Of a stretch of 42,645 nt of DNA, positions 1-7,529 are shown piece by piece. Below the pieces are notes generated by a model that saw nothing but the letters and a program-made list of their open reading frames with translations, made no database searches and was not told the DNA's origin. Within the stretch, counting starts at the first letter, position 1. Every line of letters begins with the position of its first letter. The position numbers and the translations under genes are program-made. Where the stretch lies: contig NZ_CP083985.1 in NCBI RefSeq assembly GCF_020172665.1, forward strand, positions 4,085,777-4,128,421, read 5' to 3'. This stretch comes from [Mycobacterium] zoologicum. GTDB taxonomy: Bacteria > Actinomycetota > Actinomycetes > Mycobacteriales > Mycobacteriaceae.

Positions 1-19
1 AGATGTGTATAAGAGACAG
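1..19. other. Tn5 mosaic-end (Nextera) adapter remnant
   Basis: The first 19 bases are AGATGTGTATAAGAGACAG, the Tn5 transposase mosaic end used in tagmentation libraries. Its reverse complement is found at the other end of the contig. It is not genomic sequence. Translating through it gives the familiar artefact peptide MCIRDR. Confidence 0.97.
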
Positions 20-21
20 GT

Positions 22-1014
22 CTAGCCGGTGGGCACCACGTCGGGGGCGCTGTCGATGTCACCGGTCTCGTCGGCGGCGACGGCCCGGCGGCCGAAATGC
101 ACCACGTAGGCCAGAAACCCTGCCTCAGCGGCGATCCCGATCCCGATCCGCAACCAGGTCGGCAACCCCGACGGGGTCACCAGCGCTTCGACCAGGCCTG
201 CCACGGCAAACACCACCACCAGCCCGACCGCGACCGCGACCACGGCGCGGCCCTGCTCGGCGAGCACCTGACCGCGCGGCCGGTCGCCCGGCGCGATCAC
301 CATCCAGCCCAGCCGCATGCCCACCGCACCGGCCAGGAACACCGCCGTCAGCTCCAGCAAACCGTGCGGGATGAGCAGTCCGAGCATGAACGCACCGCGG
401 CCGGCGTCGAACATCAGACCGAGCCCCACCCCGAGGTTGACGGCGTTGGACAGCAGCATCAGCGGGATCGGCAGGCCGAGCAGCACCGCGGACGCGATCG
501 CGCGGGCCGCGACCCAGGCGTTGTTCACCCAGACCTGCAGCGCGAACGACCCGGCGGGATGCGCGCTGTAGTACGCCTCGAAGTCATGGTCGACCAACCG
601 GTCGATCTCGGCGGGCGTGCCGATCACCGCCTGCACGTCGGGACTGCCGGCCACCCAGCAGGCGATCACCGCCGCGACCGCCAGGAACACCACGGCGGTA
701 CCCAGCCACCATCGCCACGCCCGGTAGGCCACCACCGGGAACGACACCGTCGCAAAGCGGACGAACTCCGAGGCCAGCGGGGCGTGCGCCCCGGTGACGG
801 CGGCGCGCGAACGAGCCACCAGGCTGGACAGTCGACCGATCAGCGCAGGGTCCGAGGACGACGATCGCACCACCGACAGGTGGGTGGAGACCCGCTGGTA
901 TAGATCGGCAAGCTGGTCGACCTCGGCACCGGTCAGCCGGCGGCGGCTCTTGACCAGTGACTCCAGTCGATTCCAGGCCGGGCGATGGGTCAGCACGAAG
1001 GCGTCGACATCCAC
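22..1014 (-). CDS. SpoIIM/DUF95-family integral membrane protein (Rv3694c-like)
   Basis: A 330-residue membrane protein of the family annotated as stage II sporulation protein M-like (DUF95). In non-sporulating actinobacteria its role is unknown. The N-terminal ~95 residues are soluble and helical. Several hydrophobic segments follow: around 100-125, a pair around 165-200 (ASAVLLGLPIPLMLLSNAVN), around 210-235, and two near the C-terminus. The start is GTG at 1014, giving MDVDAFVLTH; a TANNNT hexamer ends 7 nt upstream, suggesting leaderless translation. The TAG stop (22-24) lies just inside the adapter, so the gene is complete. It diverges from an RDD-domain membrane protein, the arrangement recalled for Rv3694c/Rv3695. 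Family call is good; function is unknown. Confidence 0.85.
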   Translation of the reverse strand: MDVDAFVLTHRPAWNRLESLVKSRRRLTGAEVDQLADLYQRVSTHLSVVRSSSSDPALIGRLSSLVARSRAAVTGAHAPLASEFVRFATVSFPVVAYRAWRWWLGTAVVFLAVAAVIACWVAGSPDVQAVIGTPAEIDRLVDHDFEAYYSAHPAGSFALQVWVNNAWVAARAIASAVLLGLPIPLMLLSNAVNLGVGLGLMFDAGRGAFMLGLLIPHGLLELTAVFLAGAVGMRLGWMVIAPGDRPRGQVLAEQGRAVVAVAVGLVVVFAVAGLVEALVTPSGLPTWLRIGIGIAAEAGFLAYVVHFGRRAVAADETGDIDSAPDVVPTG

Positions 1015-1021
1015 GTCGCCG

Positions 1022-1027
1022 AGCGTA
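1022..1027 (-). promoter_or_regulatory. -10 element of leaderless promoter for the SpoIIM-like gene
   Basis: Read on the minus strand the hexamer is TACGCT (TANNNT), followed by 7 nt and then the GTG start at 1014. This places the transcription start at or next to the start codon. It touches the edge of the tandem repeat array that fills the divergent intergenic region. Confidence 0.5.
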
Positions 1028-1171
1028 GCGGCGATCGCCAGTGCGACGAAGTCGGGCGCAGCGGCGATCGCCAGCGCGACGAAGTCGGGCGCAGCGGGTC
1101 GACGCCATCAGGCACAGCGGCGATCGCCAGCGCGACGAAGTCGGGCGCAGCGGGTCGACGCCATCAGGCAC
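1027..1171. repeat. Compound tandem repeat (A-A-B-A-B) in divergent promoter region
   Basis: Unit A is 33 bp, with copies at 1027-1059, 1060-1092 and 1116-1148; the first differs by a single T/C. Unit B is 23 bp, with copies at 1093-1115 and 1149-1171. The second and third A copies with their B units form two identical 56-bp repeats (1060-1115 and 1116-1171). Each A contains the palindrome GGCGATCGCC. The array lies between the -10 elements of two divergent genes, so copy number changes the upstream part of both promoters. An open reading frame runs through it in phase with the downstream gene but is not needed to explain that gene's start. Confidence 0.95.
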
Positions 1172-1180
1172 AGCGAGGAC

Positions 1181-1186
1181 TACCGT
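1181..1186 (+). promoter_or_regulatory. -10 element of leaderless promoter for the RDD gene
   Basis: TACCGT (TANNNT) is followed by 7 nt and then ATG at 1194. No Shine-Dalgarno sequence precedes that ATG, which fits a leaderless mRNA. Confidence 0.5.
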
Positions 1187-1193
1187 CGGCACC

Positions 1194-1979
1194 ATGCCCA
1201 ACCATGAGCTGGTGACCGGCGACGCCGTCGTCCTCGACATCGCGATCGCACAGCTGCCGGCGCGCGCGGTCAGCGCGCTGATCGACATCGCGGTGGTGGG
1301 GGTGGCCTACATCGCCACGATGGTGCTGTGGGCGATGACCCTGGGCCACTTCGATGACTCCCTCACCGGCGCGATCGCGATCATCTTCGCGGTGCTGCTG
1401 CTGGTCGGCTATCCGGTCGCCATGGAGGCCACCACCCGCGGCCGTTCGCTGGGAAAGATGGCAATGGGGCTGCGAGTGGTCTCTGACGACGGTGGCCCGG
1501 AACGATTCCGCCAGGCCCTGGTTCGGGCGCTGGCCGCGGTGGTGGAGATCTGGACGCTGACCGGCAGCCCCGCGGTGATCTGCAGCCTACTGTCGCCACG
1601 CGGTAAGCGGCTGGGGGACATCTTCGCCGGCACGGTGGTGATCAGCGAGCGTGGACCCGCCCTCGCGCCGCCGCCGCAGATGCCGCCGGGGTTGGCCTGG
1701 TGGGCATCGGCATTGCAACTGTCTGGCCTGCGCGCCGAATCCGCTGAGGTGGCAAGGCAATTCCTGAGCCGCGCGGCGCAGCTCGACCCGCACACCCGCC
1801 AGATGATGGCCTACCGGATCTCCGGCGAGGTGCTGGCGCATGTCTCGCCGCCGCCTCCGCCGGATGCCCCACCGGAGCTGGTGCTGGCCGCGGTACTCGC
1901 CGAGCGGCACCGACGTGAGCTGGCCCGGCTACAGACCAGAGATCCGTATAACCCCGGCCCGCCCATTGCGTATCGATAG
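1194..1979 (+). CDS. RDD-family membrane protein (Rv3695-like)
   Basis: A 261-residue protein with an RDD domain in its first ~150 residues. Hydrophobic helices lie at about 20-48 (ARAVSALIDIAVVGVAYIA) and 55-80. The RDD signature follows: RGRSLGKMAMGLRVV, then LLSPRGKRLGDIFAGTVVI. A soluble C-terminal tail of ~90 residues has a Pro-rich patch (PPPPPDAPPEL). The family is thought to act in transport or as a membrane accessory, but no substrate can be named. ATG at 1194 was chosen because of the TACCGT -10 box 7 nt upstream; the longer frame would run through the tandem repeats. GTG at 1212 is an alternative. It diverges from the SpoIIM-like gene. Confidence 0.85.
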   Translation: MPNHELVTGDAVVLDIAIAQLPARAVSALIDIAVVGVAYIATMVLWAMTLGHFDDSLTGAIAIIFAVLLLVGYPVAMEATTRGRSLGKMAMGLRVVSDDGGPERFRQALVRALAAVVEIWTLTGSPAVICSLLSPRGKRLGDIFAGTVVISERGPALAPPPQMPPGLAWWASALQLSGLRAESAEVARQFLSRAAQLDPHTRQMMAYRISGEVLAHVSPPPPPDAPPELVLAAVLAERHRRELARLQTRDPYNPGPPIAYR

Positions 1980-1993
1980 TTCTCGATATATCG
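1971..1993. promoter_or_regulatory. Candidate PadR operator (AT-rich palindromes)
   Basis: Two palindromes sit just upstream of the PadR gene in an otherwise GC-rich stretch: TATCGATA at 1971-1978 and CGATATATCG at 1984-1993. The core CGATA repeats between them. PadR proteins commonly autoregulate through dyads near their own promoter, so this is a plausible operator. No binding data are available. Confidence 0.4.
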
Positions 1994-2046
1994 TCAACGT
2001 ATCGGTAGCGACGTGCGTTGCTGTTTTCGAGAACGAGAGGTACCCC

Positions 2047-2754
2047 ATGAACACCCCCTTTACAGAGCACCCCGGACATCCCGGCGGTTTCGGATTCGGC
2101 CCGGCACGCCGGCAGGCCCGGCGCGAGTTCCGCCGGCAGTTGCGCGATCACGCGGTCGGCGAACACTGCGCCCCCTTCGGCTTCGGCCCGGGATCCGGTC
2201 CCGACTTCCGGCATGGTTTCGGCCCCGGCTTCGGCCCGGGTTTCGGCCCCGACTTCGGCGGTCCCGGTTTCGGATTCGGCCCGGGCGGCCACCGCGGCCA
2301 TCGGCGGGGCAATCGCAGCAGACGCGGTGACGTGCGGCTAGGCATCCTGGCGCTGCTGAACGAGCGCCCGATGCACGGCTACGAGATCATCCACCAGATC
2401 GCCGAGCGCAGCCAGGGGCTGTGGCGGCCCAGCCCCGGATCGGTCTACCCGACCCTGCAGATGCTGGTCGACGAGGGATTGATCACCGGCAGCGAAACCG
2501 ACGGCAAGAAACGTCTTTTCGATCTGACCGAGGACGGTCGCACGGCCGCCCAGGAGATCGAGGTCCCGCCCTGGGAGACGATCGCCGACGGCGCCGACCC
2601 CGGACAGGTCAGTCTGCGCGCCGCGATCGGCCAGCTGTTCGGCGCGGTGGCCCAAGCCGGTCAGGCCGCCACCCCGGAGCAGCAACAGCGCGTCGTCGAC
2701 ATCGTCAACCGTGCCCGCAAGGAGATCTACGGCATTCTCGGCGAAACCGACTAG
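2047..2754 (+). CDS. PadR-family transcriptional regulator with Gly/Phe/Pro-rich N-terminal extension
   Basis: A 235-residue protein. The PadR winged helix covers about residues 94-170 (DVRLGILALLNERPMHGYEI, then GSVYPTLQMLVDEGLI). A C-terminal helical region (~185-235) follows, as expected for dimerisation. The first ~90 residues are an unusual low-complexity segment with repeated FGFGPG/GFGPGF units flanked by Arg-rich stretches (RRQARREFRRQ and RGNRSRRGD). ATG at 2047 follows AGAGG. The regulator probably represses itself and perhaps a neighbour through the palindromes at 1971-1993. It is not part of the recalled M. tuberculosis order here (Rv3695-glpK), so it appears inserted together with the HNH gene. 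Ligand and targets are unknown. Confidence 0.9.
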   Translation: MNTPFTEHPGHPGGFGFGPARRQARREFRRQLRDHAVGEHCAPFGFGPGSGPDFRHGFGPGFGPGFGPDFGGPGFGFGPGGHRGHRRGNRSRRGDVRLGILALLNERPMHGYEIIHQIAERSQGLWRPSPGSVYPTLQMLVDEGLITGSETDGKKRLFDLTEDGRTAAQEIEVPPWETIADGADPGQVSLRAAIGQLFGAVAQAGQAATPEQQQRVVDIVNRARKEIYGILGETD

Positions 2755-2755
2755 C

Positions 2756-2808
2756 GCGATTTCGGCGCGATAACGCCCGCTCAGCGGCGATTATCGCGCC
2801 GAAATCGC
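2756..2808. terminator. 18-bp perfect hairpin between convergent genes
   Basis: GCGATTTCGGCGCGATAA (2756-2773) and its exact reverse complement (2791-2808) flank a 17-nt loop. The hairpin begins 2 nt after the padR stop and ends 9 nt before the HNH gene's stop on the other strand. It is well placed as a bidirectional terminator, although neither side has a U-tract. A dispersed palindromic repeat is the alternative. Confidence 0.65.
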
Positions 2809-2817
2809 CGGTAACGG

Positions 2818-3519
2818 TCAGCAGTTCCGTAGCACCCGTCGCATCGCGGTCTTCTCGTTGGACGAAACCCACAGTCCGTAAACGGTTTTGACCTCGACCT
2901 GACGGGCGACGAAATCGCATTCGAACGCGGCGTTCGCCGGCAGCCAGCCTGCGGCGTCACGGAAGGCCTTATCGAAGTTGGCCTGTGCGCCGGTGGCCAG
3001 CAGGTTCCGTGGATCGTTGGCGAAGTCACGACGGCGGGCGTCGTCCCAGGATTGCGCGCCCTTGTACCAGGCGTCGGCCAGCGCCACCACGTGATCAATC
3101 TGCACCGTCTCGGAAGTCTCTGGGCCACGGACGAATTCGATGGTCTCACCGGAGTACGGGTCGTGCAGGACGCCGCGCTGCACCAGGCAGGTGCCCCGGC
3201 GCAGTTCGACCTGCGTGAGGTCTCGACGCAGGATGTCGTCGCGGGTGTTGCACCCGTTGTGGCCGAACTCGACGTCGACGTCGTCGCTCCAGCGTTCACC
3301 GAACCGGTACCGCTTGAAGTCCTGCAGGCGATCCCATCCTTTGACCGGCAGCGCGTCGAGCTTGCGGCGGGCGGCGTCGTAACCCGGGTCCAGCGGCGCG
3401 GTCGGAGTCCAGGCTGGAGTTGGGCCTTCGGATCGCTGGGGCCGGTTATTCCACCAGGCCCAGCCGAGGACCACCGCAACGATCAGCACGATCACCCCGG
3501 TGCCCCGCAGCGATCGCAT
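2818..3519 (-). CDS. Secreted or membrane-anchored HNH endonuclease-family protein (DUF1524-like)
   Basis: A 233-residue protein with an N-terminal hydrophobic anchor or signal (about 6-23, TGVIVLIVAVVLGWAWW) and then a nuclease domain. The core motif is QIDHVVALADAW (catalytic His region), followed by DFANDPRNLLAT and NFDKAFRDAAGWLP, the pattern of the DUF1524/GmrSD C-terminal HNH family. The N-terminal signal predicts action outside the cytoplasm, so a nutritional or competitive nuclease is more likely than a restriction enzyme. Three Cys lie in the central part (N-G-C-N-T and T-C-L-V) and near the end. The ATG (3517-3519) abuts the TGA of glpK with no spacer, implying co-transcription and translational coupling. 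Substrate is unknown. Confidence 0.82.
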   Translation of the reverse strand: MRSLRGTGVIVLIVAVVLGWAWWNNRPQRSEGPTPAWTPTAPLDPGYDAARRKLDALPVKGWDRLQDFKRYRFGERWSDDVDVEFGHNGCNTRDDILRRDLTQVELRRGTCLVQRGVLHDPYSGETIEFVRGPETSETVQIDHVVALADAWYKGAQSWDDARRRDFANDPRNLLATGAQANFDKAFRDAAGWLPANAAFECDFVARQVEVKTVYGLWVSSNEKTAMRRVLRNC

Positions 3520-5037
3520 TCAGGGCAGCTCGACCCAGTCCAGGGTGCGCTGCACTGCTTTTCGCCATCCGGCATGACCTGCGGCGCGCTGGTCATCGGA
3601 CCAGTTCGGCGTCCAGCGCTTGTGTTCCCGCCAGTTGGCGCGAAGGTCCTCGGGGTCCTTCCAGAACCCGACGCCCAGCCCGGCCGCGTATGCCGCACCC
3701 AGCGCGGTGGTTTCGGCCACCACCGGCTTGACCACGTCGACACCGAGTACGTCGGCCTGGATCTGCATGCACAGATCATTGGCGGTGATACCGCCATCGA
3801 CCTTCAAAACCCCCAGGTGCACACCGGAATCGGCTTCCATGGCTTCTGCCACGTCACGACTCTGATAGCAGATCGCCTCCAGCGTGGCCCGGGCCAGATG
3901 CGCGTTGGTGTTGAAGCGAGACAGTCCGACGATCGCGCCGCGGGCATCCGAACGCCAGTACGGCGCAAATAAACCCGAGAAAGCCGGGACGAAGTACATC
4001 CCGCCGTTGTCGGAGACCTGGCGGGCCAGCGTCTCGACCTGCGTGGCGCCGCTGATGATGCCCAACTGATCACGCAACCACTGCACCGCCGAACCGGTGA
4101 CCGCGATCGAACCCTCCAGCGCGTAGACCGGCTTGGCGTCACCGAACTGGTAGCACACCGTGGTCAACAGCCCGTTGTCGGAGCGCACGATCTGTTCTCC
4201 GGTGTTGAGCAGCAAGAAGTTTCCGGTGCCGTAGGTGTTCTTGGCCTCGCCCGCAGACAGGCACACCTGGCCGACCATCGCGCTCTGCTGATCTCCCAGG
4301 ATTCCGGCGATCGGCACCTCACCGCGCAGCGGCCCGGTGCTCGCGGTGACCACGCGCCGGCGGCGCATCGAGGATGAGGTGATGCGCGGCAGCATCGTCC
4401 GCGGGATCGAGAACAGCGCCAGAAGCTCGTCGTCCCAGTCCAGGGTCTCCAGGTTCATCAGCATGGTCCGGCTGGCGTTGGTGACGTCGGTGAGGTGCAC
4501 GCCACCGCGCGGGCCGCCGGTGAGGTTCCACAGCACCCAGCTATCGCAGGTGCCGAACAGGGCGTCGCCGCGCTCGGCGTCGGCGCGCACCCCGTCGACG
4601 TTGTCGAGGATCCACTGCAGCTTGCCGCCGGAGAAATAGGTGGCCGGCGGCAGGCCCGCCTTGCGCCGGATCACCTCACCGTGCCCGTCGCGCTCGAGGG
4701 CGGCGGCGATGGCGTCGGTGCGGGTGTCCTGCCAGACGATCGCGTTGTGGTACGGCTGGCCGGTCTTGCGGTTCCACACCACGGTGGTCTCCCGCTGGTT
4801 GGCGATGCCCAGCGCGGCCAGATCGGAGGCCTGCAGTTTCGCGGTGTTGAGCGCCGAGACCAGCACGGCCGCGGTGTGGTTCCACAGCTCGAACGGGTCA
4901 TGCTCCACCCAGCCGGCCCGCGGGAGAATCTGCTCATGTTCCAGCTGATGACGGCCGACTTCGGTGCCGTCGTGGTCGAAGATGAGGCAACGGGTGCTGG
5001 TGGTTCCCTGGTCGATTGACGCGACGAAATCGGCCAA
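3520..5037 (-). CDS. glpK: Glycerol kinase
   Basis: A 505-residue FGGY-family kinase that phosphorylates glycerol to sn-glycerol 3-phosphate with ATP in the cytoplasm. Phosphate-binding residues are in DQGTTSTR (9-16). Other family features are [14 protein letters not shown], the adenosine-region [12 protein letters not shown], and C-terminal [19 protein letters not shown]. Length matches typical GlpK (~500). The start is TTG at 5037, supported by AGGAG 7 nt upstream. The protein is the expected Rv3696c equivalent by position. Downstream, the HNH nuclease gene begins immediately after the stop. A strong hairpin at 5066-5084 lies in the 5' leader. Confidence 0.96.
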   Translation of the reverse strand: MADFVASIDQGTTSTRCLIFDHDGTEVGRHQLEHEQILPRAGWVEHDPFELWNHTAAVLVSALNTAKLQASDLAALGIANQRETTVVWNRKTGQPYHNAIVWQDTRTDAIAAALERDGHGEVIRRKAGLPPATYFSGGKLQWILDNVDGVRADAERGDALFGTCDSWVLWNLTGGPRGGVHLTDVTNASRTMLMNLETLDWDDELLALFSIPRTMLPRITSSSMRRRRVVTASTGPLRGEVPIAGILGDQQSAMVGQVCLSAGEAKNTYGTGNFLLLNTGEQIVRSDNGLLTTVCYQFGDAKPVYALEGSIAVTGSAVQWLRDQLGIISGATQVETLARQVSDNGGMYFVPAFSGLFAPYWRSDARGAIVGLSRFNTNAHLARATLEAICYQSRDVAEAMEADSGVHLGVLKVDGGITANDLCMQIQADVLGVDVVKPVVAETTALGAAYAAGLGVGFWKDPEDLRANWREHKRWTPNWSDDQRAAGHAGWRKAVQRTLDWVELP

Positions 5038-5065
5038 GTCTGACTCCTGTCCGTAACCGATGCGG

Positions 5066-5084
5066 CCTGCAGCGTTGCTGCAGG
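5066..5084 (-). promoter_or_regulatory. Hairpin/palindrome in the glpK upstream region
   Basis: CCTGCAGC-gtt-GCTGCAGG is a perfect 8-bp inverted repeat with a 3-nt loop. It lies 29-47 nt upstream of the glpK TTG start. It could be an operator for a glycerol regulator or an mRNA leader hairpin; the sequence alone does not decide. Confidence 0.4.
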
Positions 5085-5162
5085 TCCATCATGTCCCACC
5101 CGATCCGTGCAGGACGCGCAACTGGATAGTTAGACATTCTTGTGAAGCCATCAGACAGCGTT

Positions 5163-5180
5163 TATGCGGTAGATCGCATA
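5163..5180. promoter_or_regulatory. Candidate operator TATGCG-N6-CGCATA
   Basis: A 6-bp inverted repeat with a 6-bp spacer in the relatively AT-rich part of the glpK/GLFG-protein divergent region, about 84-101 bp before the plus-strand start. Spacing and symmetry suit a dimeric repressor. It has no identified partner. Confidence 0.35.
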
Positions 5181-5263
5181 TTTGCATGTGTCACCGGTAC
5201 ATCTCGTAATGGTGAACAAACGGTGTCGGCTGGTTGACCGGCCCGACGTGAATCGGAGGAGCT

Positions 5264-7495
5264 ATGGACGTCGTTCTCGGCGTGGCTTTTGAGTCAAGCG
5301 CACCCGCCACCATCCACACCGTGCTGGTCGGCGGTACGAACGGCGACGGAATCATCCTCGACGAGCGCACCGTCGACGTGCCGGGCGACTCCGATTCTCT
5401 GGGTGCCGATTTCGCGGCCGTCGATGCCGCGATCGCGGCCATCCTGCAGGCCCGCGACGACGCCGGCACCGCTGGGCACCACGTGGTGTCGACCGGGGTG
5501 ACCGTGACCGACCCGATCGACGCCGATGCGCTGGCGTCGAGACTGGCGGCAAGCGGTCTCGGTGACCTCAGCGATATCGCGTTCATCTCACCGTCGTTGG
5601 CGGCGGCGAGCCTGGCCTGCAAGATGGGCCGGGCCACCAGCTGCGACACCATCGGGCTGCTGTCGGTGGACATGGCCGACGTGACGCTGGCCATGGTCGA
5701 CTGCGGCGACGGCTCCGTCACCCGGATCTTCCGCCAGCCGCTGCACGACGGCGACGCCACCGCTGCGGTGGACGCCGTCGCCGCGCGGCTGGGCGCCGAC
5801 CAGACAAGCCCGGGCGACCTCGTTCTGGTCTGCACCGGCGTGGACGCCGCCGCCGCGATCAGGCCGCGGCTGGAGGCGTCGGTCCCGCAGGTGGTGAGCG
5901 CTCCGCGCGACCCCCAGGCGGCGCTGGCCCACGGCGCGGCGCTGGCCACCGCCCGGCTGACCGAAGCCGCCCAGTCGTCGACGGCGGCCCTGGCCTACAC
6001 CCAGGAGGCCGACTCCGGCGCGTTCACTCCCGGGTATTACGACATCCCCGGCGCGGGGGCCGACGACCTGGCCTACAGCGCCGTTCCTGACGAGCAGGAC
6101 GACGCGGCCACCGAGATCTTGTTCACCATGCCCCAGCCGGCTCGGCGCCCGCTGCTGGTGGCGGGTGCGGTGCTGGCATCGACGGCGTTTGCCGCGGCGT
6201 CGGCGCTGATGGTCTCGTTGGCCCTGGACATCACTCCCAACCTGATCTCGCTGCGGCCAGATTTCGGCCGGGCCCTTGCCCTTCCGTTCTCGGCACCGAG
6301 CCTGCAGGTTCCGGCCGGGCAGCCTGACGCCCAAGCGCACCCGCTGCTGGGTCAAACCCCGACCGATTCGCTGCCGCCGGTGAACCTCCCGCCGGTTGCC
6401 ATGCCGCCGGGGCTCAACCTGCCGGCGCCGGCACCACTGGACGTCCCGGCGGCGCCGGACATGCGGGCGTCGCTGCCCGCCGCCGTGCCGGTTGCCGCAC
6501 CGGTACTCGCCCCGGCACCGGTGGTCGGACCGCAGTTGCCGTCGCTGCTTCCCGCGCTGCGTCCGCACCCGATTCACCAGACCGGCAGCCTGCCGGATCT
6601 GTCGTTCTTACTGAGGATTCCGGCAACCAAGCCCGCCCCGCCCGCCACGATGCCCCATTCGCCGGTGGTCAAGCCCCAGCCCCCGGTCGAGGTTCCGACA
6701 CCGCCGGTGGTCAAGCCCCAGCCCCCCGTCGAGGTTCCGACACCGCCGGTGGTCAAGCCCCAGCCTCCCGTGGTCAAGCCGATACCGCCGGTGGTCAAGC
6801 CCCAGCCCCCGATCGTGGTTCCGACACCACCGGCGATCAAGCCTCAACCCCCCGTGGTCAAGCCGATCCCACCGGTGATCAAGCCACTGCCCCCCGTGGT
6901 TAAACCGGCTCCGCCGGTGGTCAAGCCCGATCTGCCCGTGGTCAACCCGACTCCGCCGGTGGTCAAGCCCGATCTGCCGGCGTTCAACCCGAGCCCACCG
7001 GTGGTGAAGCTCCCTGACCCGCCGGCCGTCAACCCCAGCCCGGGTATTCAGCTGCCGAATCTGCCTATCCAGCTGCCGAATTCCGGTCCGCCGGCCGGGC
7101 TTCCCGCACCCCAGGCACCCGTGATGCCCGCACCCAAGGCGCCAGCATTGCCCGCCATGCCTTCACTGCCCGCATTCCAGGCACCCAAGGCGCCGGCCAT
7201 GCCGGCCGCGCCGGCCATGCCCGCACTGCCTTCGATGCCCGCTCCCAGTGCTCCGTCGATGCCCAAGTTCGGCGGCGGAGGGCTGTTCGGCGGCGGGGGC
7301 AACCCGGGCGGAGGGCTCTTCGGCGGGGGCAACCCGGGCGGCGGCCTCTTCGGCGGCGGCAACCCGGGCGGCGGCCTCTTCGGCGGCGGCAACCACGGCG
7401 GCGGCCTCTTCGGCGGCGGTGGCGGCCTGTTTGGTGGCGGCGGCGGTGGCGGCCTGTTCGGCGGTGGCGGAGGCGGCGGCCTGTTCGGCAAGTGA
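5264..7495 (+). CDS. Large membrane-anchored protein with Pro-rich and GLFG-repeat tail (Rv0312/DUF7159-like)
   Basis: A 743-residue protein in three parts. Residues 1-~255 form an Ala/Val/Asp-rich globular domain (MDVVLGVAFESS start; LLSVDMADVTLAMVDCGDG). This resembles the actin/Hsp70-like N-terminal domain of mycobacterial Rv0312-type proteins; that assignment is from memory. A single membrane helix follows at about 294-320 (LLVAGAVLASTAFAAASALM). The rest is low complexity: a Pro-rich stretch, a tract of VVKP-QPPV units, an APKAPAMPA tract, then a Gly-rich end with eight GLFG motifs. The start has a strong GGAGGA at 5255-5260. The topology suggests a cytosolic head and an exported flexible tail, or the reverse. 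Function is unknown. It replaces the genes expected between glpK and the Rv3699-like methyltransferase. Confidence 0.75.
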   Translation: MDVVLGVAFESSAPATIHTVLVGGTNGDGIILDERTVDVPGDSDSLGADFAAVDAAIAAILQARDDAGTAGHHVVSTGVTVTDPIDADALASRLAASGLGDLSDIAFISPSLAAASLACKMGRATSCDTIGLLSVDMADVTLAMVDCGDGSVTRIFRQPLHDGDATAAVDAVAARLGADQTSPGDLVLVCTGVDAAAAIRPRLEASVPQVVSAPRDPQAALAHGAALATARLTEAAQSSTAALAYTQEADSGAFTPGYYDIPGAGADDLAYSAVPDEQDDAATEILFTMPQPARRPLLVAGAVLASTAFAAASALMVSLALDITPNLISLRPDFGRALALPFSAPSLQVPAGQPDAQAHPLLGQTPTDSLPPVNLPPVAMPPGLNLPAPAPLDVPAAPDMRASLPAAVPVAAPVLAPAPVVGPQLPSLLPALRPHPIHQTGSLPDLSFLLRIPATKPAPPATMPHSPVVKPQPPVEVPTPPVVKPQPPVEVPTPPVVKPQPPVVKPIPPVVKPQPPIVVPTPPAIKPQPPVVKPIPPVIKPLPPVVKPAPPVVKPDLPVVNPTPPVVKPDLPAFNPSPPVVKLPDPPAVNPSPGIQLPNLPIQLPNSGPPAGLPAPQAPVMPAPKAPALPAMPSLPAFQAPKAPAMPAAPAMPALPSMPAPSAPSMPKFGGGGLFGGGGNPGGGLFGGGNPGGGLFGGGNPGGGLFGGGNHGGGLFGGGGGLFGGGGGGGLFGGGGGGGLFGK
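6655..7032 (+). repeat. Coding repeats for Pro-rich VVKPxPP units
   Basis: Short in-frame repeats encode P-P-V-V-K-P-[QIADN] modules, about a dozen copies. The first copies are nearly identical at DNA level (GTGGTCAAGCCCCAGCC recurs). Such tracts expand and contract by slippage or recombination and encode an extended polyproline-like spacer. Confidence 0.85.
7269..7492 (+). repeat. Coding repeats for GGGLFGGGNPG / GLFG units
   Basis: About 33-bp direct repeats encode the 11-residue unit GGGLFGGGNPG (roughly four copies, one with NHG). Shorter GGGGLFG units follow up to the stop. Eight GLFG tetrapeptides are present. DNA identity between copies is very high, so length polymorphism or assembly error is possible here. 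Confidence 0.9.
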
Positions 7496-7516
7496 TCCGG
7501 TCCCACACCAGTGGCG

Positions 7517-7522
7517 TAGGTT
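7517..7522 (+). promoter_or_regulatory. -10 element of leaderless promoter for methyltransferase gene
   Basis: TAGGTT (TANNNT) is followed by 7 nt and ATG at 7530. It lies in the short gap after the GLFG-protein stop, so the methyltransferase gene can be transcribed independently. Confidence 0.5.
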
Positions 7523-7529
7523 GGCGACC

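Noticed and set aside
3..374. ORF starting MCIRDR
   Set aside because: Starts inside the sequencing adapter and lies antisense to the SpoIIM-like gene.
1027..1171. A CRISPR-like array
   Set aside because: Units are contiguous compound tandem repeats without unique spacers, and no cas genes are present.
1041..1193. N-terminal extension of the RDD protein through the tandem repeats
   Set aside because: The extension is repeat-encoded Arg/Ser/Gly sequence and contains the likely promoter; ATG 1194 fits a leaderless start.
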